In this document: in pieces, positions 24,674 through 35,660 of the stretch
Layout of the letters: every line of letters starts with the position of its first letter
Position numbering within the stretch: position 1 is the stretch's first letter
From: Candidatus Limnocylindria bacterium
GTDB taxonomy: Bacteria > Chloroflexota > Limnocylindria > P2-11E
DNA length: 53,685 bases
NCBI GenBank assembly: GCA_036523395.1
Contig: DATDEH010000083.1
Location: 1-53,685, forward strand
Reading direction: 5' to 3'
Made by a program: the position numbers and the translations under genes
Notes under the pieces: generated by a model
What the model saw: only the letters and a program-made list of their open reading frames with translations
What the model was told of the DNA's origin: nothing
Database searches by the model: none

Positions 24674-24731
24674 AAGGGGCTTAAACGCTCTGCCCGAACG
24701 CCGTGGGGATTCGAGTCCCTCCTCCGGCACC
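24674..24731 (+). pseudogene. 3' half of a decayed tRNA-Leu(UAA)
   Basis: The plus strand carries an anticodon loop CTTAAAC (24680-24686), a class-II variable region (24692-24704), a T-arm with TTCGAGT (24710-24716) and an acceptor 3' strand CTCCGGC plus A and CC (24722-24731). No GCCGGAG 5' acceptor strand exists upstream, where the other tRNA begins instead. The T-stem has a 53-61 A-C mismatch and the anticodon stem a G-G pair. This is a remnant, not a functional gene. Confidence 0.65.
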
Positions 24732-24735
24732 GCGG

Positions 24736-25116
24736 TCAGCGTGACGTTGGCGTCGGGCTCGCTCGAGGCCGAATGACCAGGCGCGCGACCATCCCGAGCG
24801 ATTCGTGCCCGAGGACGGTGCAGACGATCCGCACCTCCGCGGGCTCCGCCGGAGCTGTCCAGTCGTTGCTCGCGCTGCCGCCCGGTGCGAGATGGACGTG
24901 GGCCAACCCAAGCGCGCGGCCCCGGTCGTCGGGCATCAGGTCGTGCTCGAGGCGTCCGACATTCCGAACGACGAGCCGGACCCGCTCTGCTGCCGTCACC
25001 TCGATCGTCGGCGGGATGAATCCGTACTCGGTCATCGCGACGACGATCTCCCGCTCCGGCGGTGGGGCGCATCCGACGAGGAGCGCGCAGCACATCACAA
25101 GATGTAGTCGGAGCAC
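24736..25116 (-). CDS. Cupredoxin-like lipoprotein
   Basis: A 126-residue exported protein. LVMCCALLVGC is a lipobox signal peptide. The mature domain resembles plastocyanin/azurin folds: FIPPTIEVTAAERVRLVVRNVG, then LEHDLMPDD (His ligand) and VRIVCTVLGHESLGM (Cys, His and Met), giving a plausible type-1 copper site with ligands H, C, H, M. GTG 25116 has a TAAGAT box eight bases upstream; ATG 25095 is the alternative start. The role is likely membrane-associated electron transfer or copper binding. Confidence 0.85.
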   Translation of the reverse strand: MLRLHLVMCCALLVGCAPPPEREIVVAMTEYGFIPPTIEVTAAERVRLVVRNVGRLEHDLMPDDRGRALGLAHVHLAPGGSASNDWTAPAEPAEVRIVCTVLGHESLGMVARLVIRPRASPTPTSR

Positions 25117-25140
25117 GGGCGGTCATCTTAGAGTGGGCGC
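25117..25140. promoter_or_regulatory. Overlapping divergent -10 boxes, both leaderless
   Basis: ATCTTAGAGT contains TAGAGT on the plus strand (25129-25134, six bases before GTG 25141) and TAAGAT on the minus strand (25130-25125, eight bases before GTG 25116). The two boxes share the TA at 25129-25130, so polymerase cannot occupy both at once. Confidence 0.55.
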
Positions 25141-26433
25141 GTGCAAGCGCGAGGAGACCTCGCGGAGTACGCGCTAGCGGTCCGGAGCTTCAGTCGGAAC
25201 GCACGGCTGTTCATCGTCCACGTCATCGGGATGGACACCGTCCACGGCACGTCCCTCGTCCTCGTGAACCTCTATTTCCTCGCGGTCGGCCTTCCGATCG
25301 AGTTCATCGGCCTGCGACTGCTGCTCGGCGGCATCGCCGGCGCCGCGTTCTCGGTACCCGCGGGGCTCATCTCCGACCGCATCGGTCGCAAGTGGTCGTT
25401 CATCATCGGCGACGGCGCGGGCGCGGCGCTGTATATGATCACCATCTTCTCGGTAGACCAGGGCATCCTGCTCGGGACAGGTGTGCTCAGTGCCATCGCC
25501 GGAACGCTCCACGGCGTATCCGAGCCCGCCTTCATGGCCGAGAACAGCGAGCGGCGCGAGCGAGTACATCTGTTCTCGGTCTCCGACGGCCTGCGCACGC
25601 TGTCTGCGATGGTCGGGAGCCTCCTTGGAGGATTCGTGCCGCTGCTCGCTGCGTCACTCGCGGACAAAGTCACGCTCTACCGGGCGTCGATCTTCATCGG
25701 CATTGCGATCTGGGCGCTTTCGTTGATCCCCGCGCTCATGCTGCGTGGCCGCGACCGTCCGATGGAGCGTGGACCCTCAGGCATCCGCGGGATCTTCGCG
25801 GGCGTGCGCCATCCGGACCGAGTGCTCCGTCTCGTGGCCATCGGAGGGCTGGTCGCCCTCGGCTTCGGTTTCGTTGGTCCGCTCTTCAACGTGTTCTTCT
25901 ACGAGGGCCTGCACGCGCACACGCACGACATCGGCGTGACCTTCGCGTCCGGGTCGCTGTTCGTCGCGCTGGCCGCGCTCGCCGCGCCTTTCCTGGCGGC
26001 GCGCATGACGAAGGTGCAGGCGGTCGTGAGCACACGACTGCTCGCGGTGCCTTTCATCCTGCTGATCGGCCTCTCCCCCAACCTCGCCACGATGACCACC
26101 GTTCTGACGCTGGCCGGCGTCGCGTACGTCATCCGCAGCGTTCTCGCAAACGCGGCAAGTCCGATCGCGGAGGCATTCGCAATGGAGATCCTCGATCCAG
26201 GCGAGCGCGGCACGATGGTCGGTCTTCGGTCGGCCGCTCAGCAAATACTCAGCGGGCTCGGCGCGTTCCTTGGCGCTCGGCTCATGGCGGGAGGCGACTA
26301 CGTGACGCCGTTCCTCGTGATGGGCGCGACGTACGGAGCCTCCGCTGCCCTCTTCTGGGTGTGGTTCAGGCCCGTCGAGCGCGGCGCGCAGACCGTCGCT
26401 TCGATCGCGATCGCCGGTGAGCCCGCCGACTGA
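25141..26433 (+). CDS. Major facilitator superfamily transporter
   Basis: A 430-residue transporter with twelve hydrophobic segments in two halves. Between helices 2 and 3 is the MFS motif GLISDRIGRKWSFIIGD (about 79-95). Central loop after helix 6 is basic (LRGRDRPMERGPSGIRG). The substrate is unknown; the arrangement resembles drug/metabolite exporters. Leaderless GTG start at 25141, since the upstream frame is shadow of the divergent cupredoxin gene. Confidence 0.9.
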   Translation: MQARGDLAEYALAVRSFSRNARLFIVHVIGMDTVHGTSLVLVNLYFLAVGLPIEFIGLRLLLGGIAGAAFSVPAGLISDRIGRKWSFIIGDGAGAALYMITIFSVDQGILLGTGVLSAIAGTLHGVSEPAFMAENSERRERVHLFSVSDGLRTLSAMVGSLLGGFVPLLAASLADKVTLYRASIFIGIAIWALSLIPALMLRGRDRPMERGPSGIRGIFAGVRHPDRVLRLVAIGGLVALGFGFVGPLFNVFFYEGLHAHTHDIGVTFASGSLFVALAALAAPFLAARMTKVQAVVSTRLLAVPFILLIGLSPNLATMTTVLTLAGVAYVIRSVLANAASPIAEAFAMEILDPGERGTMVGLRSAAQQILSGLGAFLGARLMAGGDYVTPFLVMGATYGASAALFWVWFRPVERGAQTVASIAIAGEPAD

Positions 26434-26502
26434 CTGACCCATCCCGGCGGCTGGCGGCGCGTTCAGCGAGACTAGGCGCACCCCAAACGAGGAGTGCGCG
26501 GA

Positions 26503-27753
26503 TTGGCTGATCCCACGCGTTTCGTGATCATCGGCAACGGCGCTGCCGGAACGTACGCGGCCGAGCAGCTGCGGAAAGAGGACGCGGCGGCCGAGATCGT
26601 CATGATCGACGACGAGAAATACACCCTCTACAACCGCGTGTCGCTCCCCCGCTACCTCAAGGGCGTGCTCCTCGAACAGCGTGTGCAGGTCCGCGACATG
26701 GAATGGCACGTGAAGAACCGGATCGACCTGCGCCTCGAGACGAAGGTGACGCAGGTCAACTTCGAAGAGAAGACCGTCGCGATCGACCCGGGCGGTGAGC
26801 TGAAGTACGACAAGCTCCTCATCGCGACCGGCGGGCGTCCAAACCCTCTGCGTGTGCCCGGCTCCGACAACGCGCCCTACCTCTTCAACTTCCAGTACTT
26901 CGACGAGACCAAGGCGATGGTCGATCGGATCCCCGAGTCCAAGGTCGCGGTCGTCCTCGGCGGGTCGTTCATCGGTTACGAGCTCACGGAGGCGTTCGCG
27001 TTCCGGAAGCTGGAGACGCACTGGCTCCAGCGCGGCCCATGGTTTCTGCGGCGTGCGCTCGACGAGCCGGGCGGGAAGGTGGTCTCGCTCCTAGCGGAGG
27101 ACGCCGGCGTGCACCTCCACTACGAGGAGTCGATCGAGAAGCTCGAGCGGAGCAACGGCCAACTGAAGGTCACAGGGTCGAAGGGCTTCAGCGCGACGGC
27201 CGACCTCGTCGGTGTGGGGTTGGGATTGACGATGAACATCGACATCTTCAAGGGCACCGCGCTCGACACAAAGGTCGGCGTCCTCACGAACGAGTTCCTC
27301 GAAACGAATGTACCGGACGTGTGGGCTGCGGGCGACGTCGCCGAGTTCTACGACGTCGTCTCCGAGCGCCACCATCGCATGGGCACATGGGACAACTCGC
27401 TGAATCACGGGCGACACGTCGCGAAGAACATGCTCGGCGCGAAGCAGCCGTACGTAGAGGTGCCGACGTACGCATCCGGGATGTTCAACTCGAACATCTC
27501 GGTGATGGGCGTGACGACCGAAGAGGAGCCGGACGCCGAATCGCTGTTCGAGGTCGACTACGATGCGCGCAATTACAAGCGCCTCTTCTTCCTCGGGGAC
27601 AAGCTGGTCGGCGCGATCCTCATCGGCAAGATGAAGGGCCGCAAGAAGGTGCTCGAGCTCATCAGCTCGCGCACGCCGATCGAGGAACGGCCAAAGGTCT
27701 TCGAGCTCCTTGCGATGCCGGAGGTGCCTGCCAAGGCGGCCGCCTCCCAGTGA
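26503..27753 (+). CDS. FAD-dependent pyridine nucleotide-disulfide oxidoreductase
   Basis: A flavoprotein of about 416 residues of the rubredoxin/nitrite reductase-like class. FAD-binding FVIIGNGAAGTYAAEQLR is at the N-terminus, LLIATGGRPNPLRVPG at about 105, the NAD(P) motif VAVVLGGSFIGYEL at about 150, and the second FAD motif NVPDVWAAGDVAEFYD at about 270. It lacks a redox-active CxxxxC, so it passes electrons to a partner protein. AGGAG (26489-26493) suits TTG 26503; GTG 26494 is too close to it. It overlaps the next gene (GTGA). Confidence 0.9.
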   Translation: MADPTRFVIIGNGAAGTYAAEQLRKEDAAAEIVMIDDEKYTLYNRVSLPRYLKGVLLEQRVQVRDMEWHVKNRIDLRLETKVTQVNFEEKTVAIDPGGELKYDKLLIATGGRPNPLRVPGSDNAPYLFNFQYFDETKAMVDRIPESKVAVVLGGSFIGYELTEAFAFRKLETHWLQRGPWFLRRALDEPGGKVVSLLAEDAGVHLHYEESIEKLERSNGQLKVTGSKGFSATADLVGVGLGLTMNIDIFKGTALDTKVGVLTNEFLETNVPDVWAAGDVAEFYDVVSERHHRMGTWDNSLNHGRHVAKNMLGAKQPYVEVPTYASGMFNSNISVMGVTTEEEPDAESLFEVDYDARNYKRLFFLGDKLVGAILIGKMKGRKKVLELISSRTPIEERPKVFELLAMPEVPAKAAASQ

Positions 27754-28400
27754 CGCTGCAGCGAGTCTCGTTCGTCGTTCCCGGTGGCGAGCTCGAGGGA
27801 ACGCTTCATCTCCCGCAGACGCGCGCCGTGGGCGGCGCTCTGGTGCTGCACGGGTTCGGCGGGCATCCGGATCAGCCGCACATCATCGCGACGTGCGAGG
27901 CGCTCGAAGCCGCCGGCGTCGCAGCGCTCCGCTTCGCCTATCGCGACCACCAACCGCCGCGAATGACGCTCGCGAGCGGACTCGCTGATGCGAGCGGCGC
28001 GATCCGGCTTCTGAAGGCGCATCCAGACATCCCCGAGTCGTTGGGCGTCGTTGGCTTCTCGTTCGGCGGCGCGGTCGCCGCGCTCGTCGCGGGCCGCGAC
28101 TCGCGCATCCGTGTCGCTGTGCTCGCCGCCGCGCCGGCGCGCTTCGGCGACGACGACAAGCTCAAGCCGATCGCCGAGGTCACGCGCACTCGCGCGCGCG
28201 TGCTGCTCATCTGGGGCAGTCGCGACACGGCAGTGCCGCTGACGAGCGCGGAGCGCTACGCGGCTGTGCTATCACAGGCACGCGTGACACATCGGACCGT
28301 CATCATCGAAGGAGGCGACCATGATTTTTCGCCCGCGGGTCCTCGCGCGATGATGGCGCAGCGAGTCGCCGAGTGGTGCCGGGAGAGCCTCACAACATGA
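27750..28400 (+). CDS. Alpha/beta hydrolase
   Basis: A 216-residue hydrolase: the HGFGGHP oxyanion loop (about 36-42), nucleophile elbow GFSFGGAVAAL (Ser at about 103), a WGSRDTAVP loop with catalytic Asp and GGDHDFSP with catalytic His. Overlaps both neighbours (GTGA, then ATGA), so flavoprotein, this enzyme and the dienelactone hydrolase form one translational unit. Substrate unknown. Confidence 0.9.
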   Translation: MTLQRVSFVVPGGELEGTLHLPQTRAVGGALVLHGFGGHPDQPHIIATCEALEAAGVAALRFAYRDHQPPRMTLASGLADASGAIRLLKAHPDIPESLGVVGFSFGGAVAALVAGRDSRIRVAVLAAAPARFGDDDKLKPIAEVTRTRARVLLIWGSRDTAVPLTSAERYAAVLSQARVTHRTVIIEGGDHDFSPAGPRAMMAQRVAEWCRESLTT

Positions 28401-28984
28401 CGGCCGGGGTACTCGTGCTGCATCCGTGGTGGGGACTCAACCAGGACGTGCGCGCGTCCGCCGAACGGCTGCGCCGCGAGGGCCATGAGATCGCGGCTCC
28501 TGACCTCTTCCACGGCCGGGTCGCGACGACCCGGGACGAGGCGCAGGCGCTCAGCGGCGAGGTGAGCAAGAACTGGAAGGGCGCGATGACCGAGATCGAA
28601 TCCGCATTCGAAAAGATGCGGGCCGACCGTGTCGCGGTGATCGCCTGGAGCATGGGCGTGTGGTTCAGCTGGCAGCTCGCGCAGGCACGCGCGGACCGGA
28701 TCCGTGGTCTCGTGAGCTACTACGGGTACGGCGAGTTCGAACCGGGCGCGACCTTACCACCGATCCTCGGACACTTCGCGGAGAACGACGAATTCGATTC
28801 CGTCGAGGACGTGCGCGGCGTGGAGCGAAAGCTGATCGAAGCCAAGCATGTCGCGCAGTTCCACGTCTACCCCGGCACGAAGCACTGGTTCGACGAGCCC
28901 TCGCGACCTGAGTACGACAAGGCCGCCAGCGAGCTGGCATGGCAGCGGACCATCGCTTTTCTCGACACGCATCTGCGACGCTGA
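28397..28984 (+). CDS. Dienelactone hydrolase family protein
   Basis: A 195-residue alpha/beta hydrolase. VLVLHPWWGLNQDVRASAERL is the family N-terminus, AWSMGVWFSWQLA the nucleophile elbow with Ser in place of the Cys of classical dienelactone hydrolase, AENDEFDS the Asp loop and PGTKHWFDEPSRPEYD the catalytic His and the family C-terminus. ATG 28397 overlaps the upstream stop. With Ser, ester or lactone hydrolysis of another substrate is more likely than chlorocatechol breakdown. Confidence 0.9.
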   Translation: MTAGVLVLHPWWGLNQDVRASAERLRREGHEIAAPDLFHGRVATTRDEAQALSGEVSKNWKGAMTEIESAFEKMRADRVAVIAWSMGVWFSWQLAQARADRIRGLVSYYGYGEFEPGATLPPILGHFAENDEFDSVEDVRGVERKLIEAKHVAQFHVYPGTKHWFDEPSRPEYDKAASELAWQRTIAFLDTHLRR

Positions 28985-29015
28985 AGAGGCCGTCTCCGCC
29001 TAGCCTTACGCCCGC

Positions 29016-29425
29016 ATGGCAGCGCGTGCGCGCCGCGATCATCGACTCGATCCTCATCAGTCTCGCAGTGGCGGTGCTCGTCTTCGGCCTGTCGGTCTTT
29101 CGCGGCGCGTGGCGGGCCGTTCGCGAACTTCCTGAACACGCTCGCGTATCTGATCTACCTGGCCGGCGCGACGCTGTACTACACGGTGTGCTACGCCGAG
29201 GGCGGTCAGACATTCGGCAAGATCGCGACGCACACTGCGGTCCGGCTCGACGGCGACGAGGACCGCCCGCTCGGGTATGTGCGCGCGTTCATTCGGGCGC
29301 TCTTCCCGCCGTTCATGTGGGTGTTGATCATCTCCGGCTTGCTCGATGTCCTCTGGCCGCTGTGGGACAGCAAGCATCAGACGCTGCACGACAAGTTGGT
29401 GGGCAGCGTCGTCATCCACGTCTGA
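29016..29425 (+). pseudogene. Frameshifted RDD-family membrane protein
   Basis: Two halves of one RDD protein lie in different frames. The first (WQRVRAAIIDSILISLAVAVLVFG, from about 29017) ends in shadow sequence after 29105. The second resumes in another frame with FANFLNTLAYLIYLAGATLYYTVCYAEGGQTFGKIATHTAVRL and ends HDKLVGSVVIHV, the usual RDD C-terminus, at 29425. A TAGCCT box precedes ATG 29016, whose frame differs again, so at least one and perhaps two indels exist. RDD proteins are small three-helix membrane proteins. True decay or an assembly indel. Confidence 0.75.
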
Positions 29426-29483
29426 GCGCGGGAATGGATCGGACTTAGCGGAAGTGCAGCGCTGACTTCGCTATCTTCGATCG

Positions 29484-29837
29484 GTGGCGCCATTCGAGCG
29501 GCTCGCAGACGAGGACTTCTGCTACCTCACGACAGTCGGTCGAAAGAGCGGCAAGCCTCACACGATCGAGATCTGGTTCGCACGCGAGAACGGCAACCTC
29601 TATCTCCTGTCCGGCGGTGGCGACTCCGCGGACTGGGTGCGGAACCTGCGCAAGACACCGAACGTCCGCGTGCGCATCGGATCGCGGACGGTAGACGCAA
29701 GGGCGCGTGACGTCAGCGCGCCCGAAGAGGATGCGCTCGCGCGCCGGCTTCTCGATGAGAAGTACATGGGGTGGAAGGCTGGTAAGCGCCTGAGTTCGTG
29801 GGCGCGGAACGCACTCCCGGTGAAGATCGAGCTCTAG
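29484..29837 (+). CDS. DUF385/DDN-like deazaflavin-type split-barrel protein
   Basis: A 117-residue protein of the nitroreductase-like family that includes F420H2-dependent quinone reductases. FCYLTTVGRKSGKPHTIEIWF (about 12-32) is the family signature; LYLLSGGGDSADWVRNLRKTPNVRVRIG follows, and the product ends WARNALPVKIEL. A TATCTT box lies six bases before GTG 29484 with no SD. Whether the host makes F420 cannot be judged here; FMN binding is an alternative. Confidence 0.85.
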   Translation: MAPFERLADEDFCYLTTVGRKSGKPHTIEIWFARENGNLYLLSGGGDSADWVRNLRKTPNVRVRIGSRTVDARARDVSAPEEDALARRLLDEKYMGWKAGKRLSSWARNALPVKIEL

Positions 29838-29870
29838 TCCCGACGGCGCGTGTTCCTTTACGGTGTCGCA

Positions 29871-30641
29871 GTGCCACTCGAGTACGTCGATGACTTGACG
29901 CCGGCGAAGTGGATCGCGGAGCGACTACATCCATTCGCGCAGGACGCGGGCGCCATCATTCCGCCGGGTTTCGATGCATACGCGCGGATCTTTCATCCGG
30001 CGATGCGGCGCGTGGATCAGGTGGACGTCCCCGTGCGATGGCGAGAGATCGCCAACTCGAACCTACGGGTGCATCACTCAGAGATGCAATTCGGCGCGAT
30101 CGCCGGCGGCTCGGCGCTGAAACGTGGATCGCAGCCGGGCCTGTGGGACCGCCCGCCCACGACCGGCACACTGCCGCTGGACATCGCTCGCGTTCTCGTC
30201 GGCCTACTGCGCGGCCAGACCACGACACCCGAGCGTTGTTGGTTCGCGGCCTGGGAAGGTTGGGGCGACCCGGTATTCATGACGTCTCGAGGGTCGATGG
30301 ACAGTCCGGCTCCACCGCTGCCGGGGGTCAGTTCGAGGCCGAAGACGCGGACGTTCAAGGTGCCGGGTCGCGGCTACTACATCGCACGAGGTCCACTCTC
30401 GGCCGCATTGGAAACGGTCTACGGCGCGACGGTCAATTACCGGTCAGCGAGCATCTGGTGGCCCGATGATCGGGCGTGGTGTGTGGCCACGGAGGTCGAT
30501 TTCGACTGGACTTACGTCGGCGGCTCGAACGAGTGCGTCGCGGCGGTGCTCGGCCATCCCGACCTCGAGGCCCTTCCCGCCCGGATCAGCGACGGCGTCA
30601 GCTACGCCAGCGATCCGATCAATCCCAAGCCACTGGCTTAA
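29871..30641 (+). CDS. Conserved-looking protein of unknown function
   Basis: About 256 residues from GTG 29871, which has TACGGT six bases upstream; GTG 29850 would add seven residues. No signal peptide. Tryptophan-rich segments stand out: the opening [47 protein letters not shown] near the centre, [10 protein letters not shown], and [26 protein letters not shown] near the end. It looks like a single globular soluble protein. The 3' end overlaps the convergent gene by four bases. No function assigned. Confidence 0.78.
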   Translation: MPLEYVDDLTPAKWIAERLHPFAQDAGAIIPPGFDAYARIFHPAMRRVDQVDVPVRWREIANSNLRVHHSEMQFGAIAGGSALKRGSQPGLWDRPPTTGTLPLDIARVLVGLLRGQTTTPERCWFAAWEGWGDPVFMTSRGSMDSPAPPLPGVSSRPKTRTFKVPGRGYYIARGPLSAALETVYGATVNYRSASIWWPDDRAWCVATEVDFDWTYVGGSNECVAAVLGHPDLEALPARISDGVSYASDPINPKPLA

Positions 30642-31099
30642 CGCTTCAGCGGCCAGTACACCTCGGTCCGCACCTTGTCGTGCGGTGTCGTCGCCGAGTC
30701 GTCCACGTAGGACTCCCACGGACCTTCGCCCGCACCTAGACCGTGCTCCTTGAGGTACGCCTCGATGCGCCGGTACTCCGCCGACAGCGTTTCGTACGAA
30801 CCGATATGGACCGTCTTCGCGGCGCGACCACCGGGCAAGGTCGTGACGCGCGCACCGTTCGCCCCGGTCACCGTTCCGGTGAATGGGAAGCCCGCCTCGG
30901 TGTCGAACGCGGCGGGATCGCTGTTGTAGTAGCGCGCGAATGGCGGTCCCGAGGGTGTCGCTCCCTGCGCGACGATCGCCGTGCGCAGCCTCGGGAACAG
31001 CTCCATGAAGAAGGCCCCGAGACCGCTCTGGGGCATCTTGCGGCGGACCGTCAGCGCGCGCCGAGGCTGCAGTTCGACGATCTCGATGGGCGCGTCCAT
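30638..31099 (-). CDS. GyrI-like/effector-binding domain protein
   Basis: A 153-residue single domain of the GyrI-like (AraC effector-binding) fold: [16 protein letters not shown] at the N-terminus, [22 protein letters not shown] in the middle and the closing [27 protein letters not shown]. The domain binds small hydrophobic or cationic ligands. ATG shares one base with the leuD-type stop upstream, so it probably rides on the homoaconitase transcript; a metabolic link is unproven. Confidence 0.82.
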   Translation of the reverse strand: MDAPIEIVELQPRRALTVRRKMPQSGLGAFFMELFPRLRTAIVAQGATPSGPPFARYYNSDPAAFDTEAGFPFTGTVTGANGARVTTLPGGRAAKTVHIGSYETLSAEYRRIEAYLKEHGLGAGEGPWESYVDDSATTPHDKVRTEVYWPLKR

Positions 31100-31589
31100 C
31101 AGACCCGTGGGAAGTCTCCGTGCTCGCGGAGATAGGCGACGACTCCACCCGCGGAGAGGATCTCCTGCGCGAACGAAGCGAGCGGTCGCAGCGTGGCGCT
31201 GCCAAGTGGACCGCGCAACACACCCGCGGCGGCCTCGAGCGTGACGTCATCGCCGTCGCGCACGATCTGCACGGCGTCGACGGACTCGATCACAGGGATA
31301 CCCAGATTAATGCAGTTGCGGAAGAAGATGCGGGCGAAGCTCTTCGCGACAACGGCGCCGATACCGAGCTTCTTCAATGCCGCGACCGCGTACTCGCGCG
31401 ACGAGCCGCAGCCGAAGTTCTCGCCGCCGACGAGGATGTCGCCCGGCCGCACCTCCTTCGCGAAGCCGGGGCGCGCATCGCAGAACGCGTAGGTGTGGAA
31501 TTTGTCCTGGCCGACCATGAACGGTGCGTAGCGGCCTGGCACCATCTGGTCGGTGTCGAGGTCGTCGCCGAAGACCCAGGCGCGGGCCA

Positions 31590-31590
<1 letters not shown>
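31099..31590 (-). CDS. Homoaconitase / 3-isopropylmalate dehydratase small subunit
   Basis: A 163-residue swivelling subunit: [50 protein letters not shown] (substrate-binding loop) and [17 protein letters not shown]. The short length and sequence style match archaeal/Thermus-type LeuD/LysU, which specify substrate through a loop near residues 20-30. Starts at the base where the large-subunit gene ends. Since it lies next to homocitrate synthase, homoaconitase is the favoured role, with isopropylmalate as alternative. Confidence 0.9.
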
Positions 31591-34398
<2,808 letters not shown>

Positions 34399-34408
34399 AC
34401 CTCAAGCG

Positions 34409-34906
34409 GTGGTGGTCCGCCAGTTTTCCGTGCGACGGGCGCGCGCGGAAGACGCCGACGCCATCTGCGCGATCTATAACGAGGGCATCGAGGATCGTGC
34501 GACGCTCGAGACCGAGCGCCGCACGGTCGATGAGCGTCGCAGTTGGCTCGCAGCCCGCGACGCGCGCCATCCGGTCGTCGTTGTCGAGTCTGACGGTGTG
34601 GTCATCGGGTGGGCGAGCCTCAATCTCTTCAACGCGCGCGATGCGTACCGACACGTCGCGGACATCTCGGTATACGTCGCGCGCGCGTCGCGCGGGAAGG
34701 GCGCCGGCACCGCGCTCCTCAAGCAGCTCGTCGAGCTCGGCCGCGAGATCGGCTTCCACAAGCTGGTGCTGGCGGGATTCCCCTGGAACTCCGCGAGCGT
34801 CGCGCTCTACCGGCGGCTCGGTTTCCGGGAGGTCGGGATTTACCGGGAGCAGGGCCTCCTGGATGGCCGCTGGGTGGACGTCGTGCTCATGGAGAGGCTC
34901 CTCTAG
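34409..34906 (+). CDS. GNAT acetyltransferase, phosphinothricin-type
   Basis: A 165-residue N-acetyltransferase. VRRARAEDADAICAIYNEGI opens the GNAT fold, ISVYVARASRGKGAGTALL is the acetyl-CoA loop (R/QxxGxG/A) and AGFPWNSASVALYRRLGFREVG the last conserved block. The order and the TLETERRTVDERRSWL segment are those of the Pat/Bar subgroup that acetylates phosphinothricin-like amino acids or methionine sulfone/sulfoximine. GTG 34409 follows TATAAC (34395-34400) by eight bases, without SD. Confidence 0.88.
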   Translation: MVVRQFSVRRARAEDADAICAIYNEGIEDRATLETERRTVDERRSWLAARDARHPVVVVESDGVVIGWASLNLFNARDAYRHVADISVYVARASRGKGAGTALLKQLVELGREIGFHKLVLAGFPWNSASVALYRRLGFREVGIYREQGLLDGRWVDVVLMERLL

Positions 34907-34988
34907 CCGCACAGCGCTTTGGAATGGGCCTCAAATAGCCCGTTCGGGGGCCTTACGGCCCGCGGATGGCACCCCTAGCGTGCCTCCG

Positions 34989-35027
34989 ATGAGCCGGGGT
35001 GAACGGGTTCCCGCGCCCTTTCGTTAG
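34989..35027 (+). CDS. Twelve-codon leader ORF directly before the sigma factor gene
   Basis: ATG 34989 begins MSRGERVPAPFR and stops at TAG 35025-35027; the next triplet is the GTG start of the sigma gene in the same frame. TAGCGT (34976-34981) lies seven bases before the ATG with no SD, so the uORF would be translated from a leaderless message and the sigma gene reached by reinitiation. No conservation data are available. Confidence 0.4.
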   Translation: MSRGERVPAPFR

Positions 35028-35660
35028 GTGAAGCAAGGCGACGCCGACGTGGCAGTAGGCCGGGCGCGCCCTGTCGACCTGACAGGAGGTGAGGCCGGAA
35101 CCGATGGAGCGCTCGTTCGCGCAGCGAAGTCCGGGGACGCCTCTGCGTTCGGTGAGCTCTACGAGCGCTACCGCGACGCGATCTACCGCTACTGCCTCTC
35201 TCGGACGGGTACGGCGCACGACGCCGAGGACCTCACGTCGGACGTGTTCGTGAAGGCGCTGCACTCGATCGACCGGTACCAGGAGCGCGGGCTTCCGTTC
35301 GTCGCGTTCCTTTACCGCATCGCGCGCAACGCCGCGATCGACCGCGCACGCACCATGAAGCAGCCACTGTCTGTAGACGAGCTCGTGACCGAGCCCGCGT
35401 CGCGGCAGAACGTCGAAGCCGACGCGACGCTCGCCGTCGACCGCAGCATCCTCCTCGCGGCGCTCACAAAGCTGAAGCCCGAGCATCGCGACGTCATCGT
35501 CATGCGCTTCATCGAGGGTTACAGCGCGCTCGAAGTAGCCGCGGCGCTGGGCAAGACCGAAGGGGCGGTGCGCACGCTGCAGCACCGCGCGCTCGAGCGA
35601 CTGCGCAAGGAATTCGACGACGCGCAGCGCGATATGGCGCGCAAGGGCCAACGCTCATGA
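35028..35660 (+). CDS. ECF-type RNA polymerase sigma factor
   Basis: A 210-residue alternative sigma factor. Region 2 spans about 35-100: ASAFGELYERYRDAIYRYCLSR, AEDLTSDVFVKALHSIDRY, FVAFLYRIARNAAIDRAR. Region 4 spans about 140-195: LTKLKPEHRDVIVMRFIEGYSALEVAAALGKTEGAVRTLQHRALERLRK. No sigma-3 region. The first 30 residues are poorly conserved and GTG 35049 is an alternative start. It overlaps the anti-sigma-like gene (ATGA), a layout typical of ECF pairs. Target promoters are unknown; the exported repeat proteins that follow are natural candidates. Confidence 0.92.
   Translation: MKQGDADVAVGRARPVDLTGGEAGTDGALVRAAKSGDASAFGELYERYRDAIYRYCLSRTGTAHDAEDLTSDVFVKALHSIDRYQERGLPFVAFLYRIARNAAIDRARTMKQPLSVDELVTEPASRQNVEADATLAVDRSILLAALTKLKPEHRDVIVMRFIEGYSALEVAAALGKTEGAVRTLQHRALERLRKEFDDAQRDMARKGQRS

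Noticed and set aside
24586-24735. Integrated element at the tRNA remnant
   Set aside because: No integrase, phage or conjugation gene and no matching second tRNA half were seen on either side within the window.
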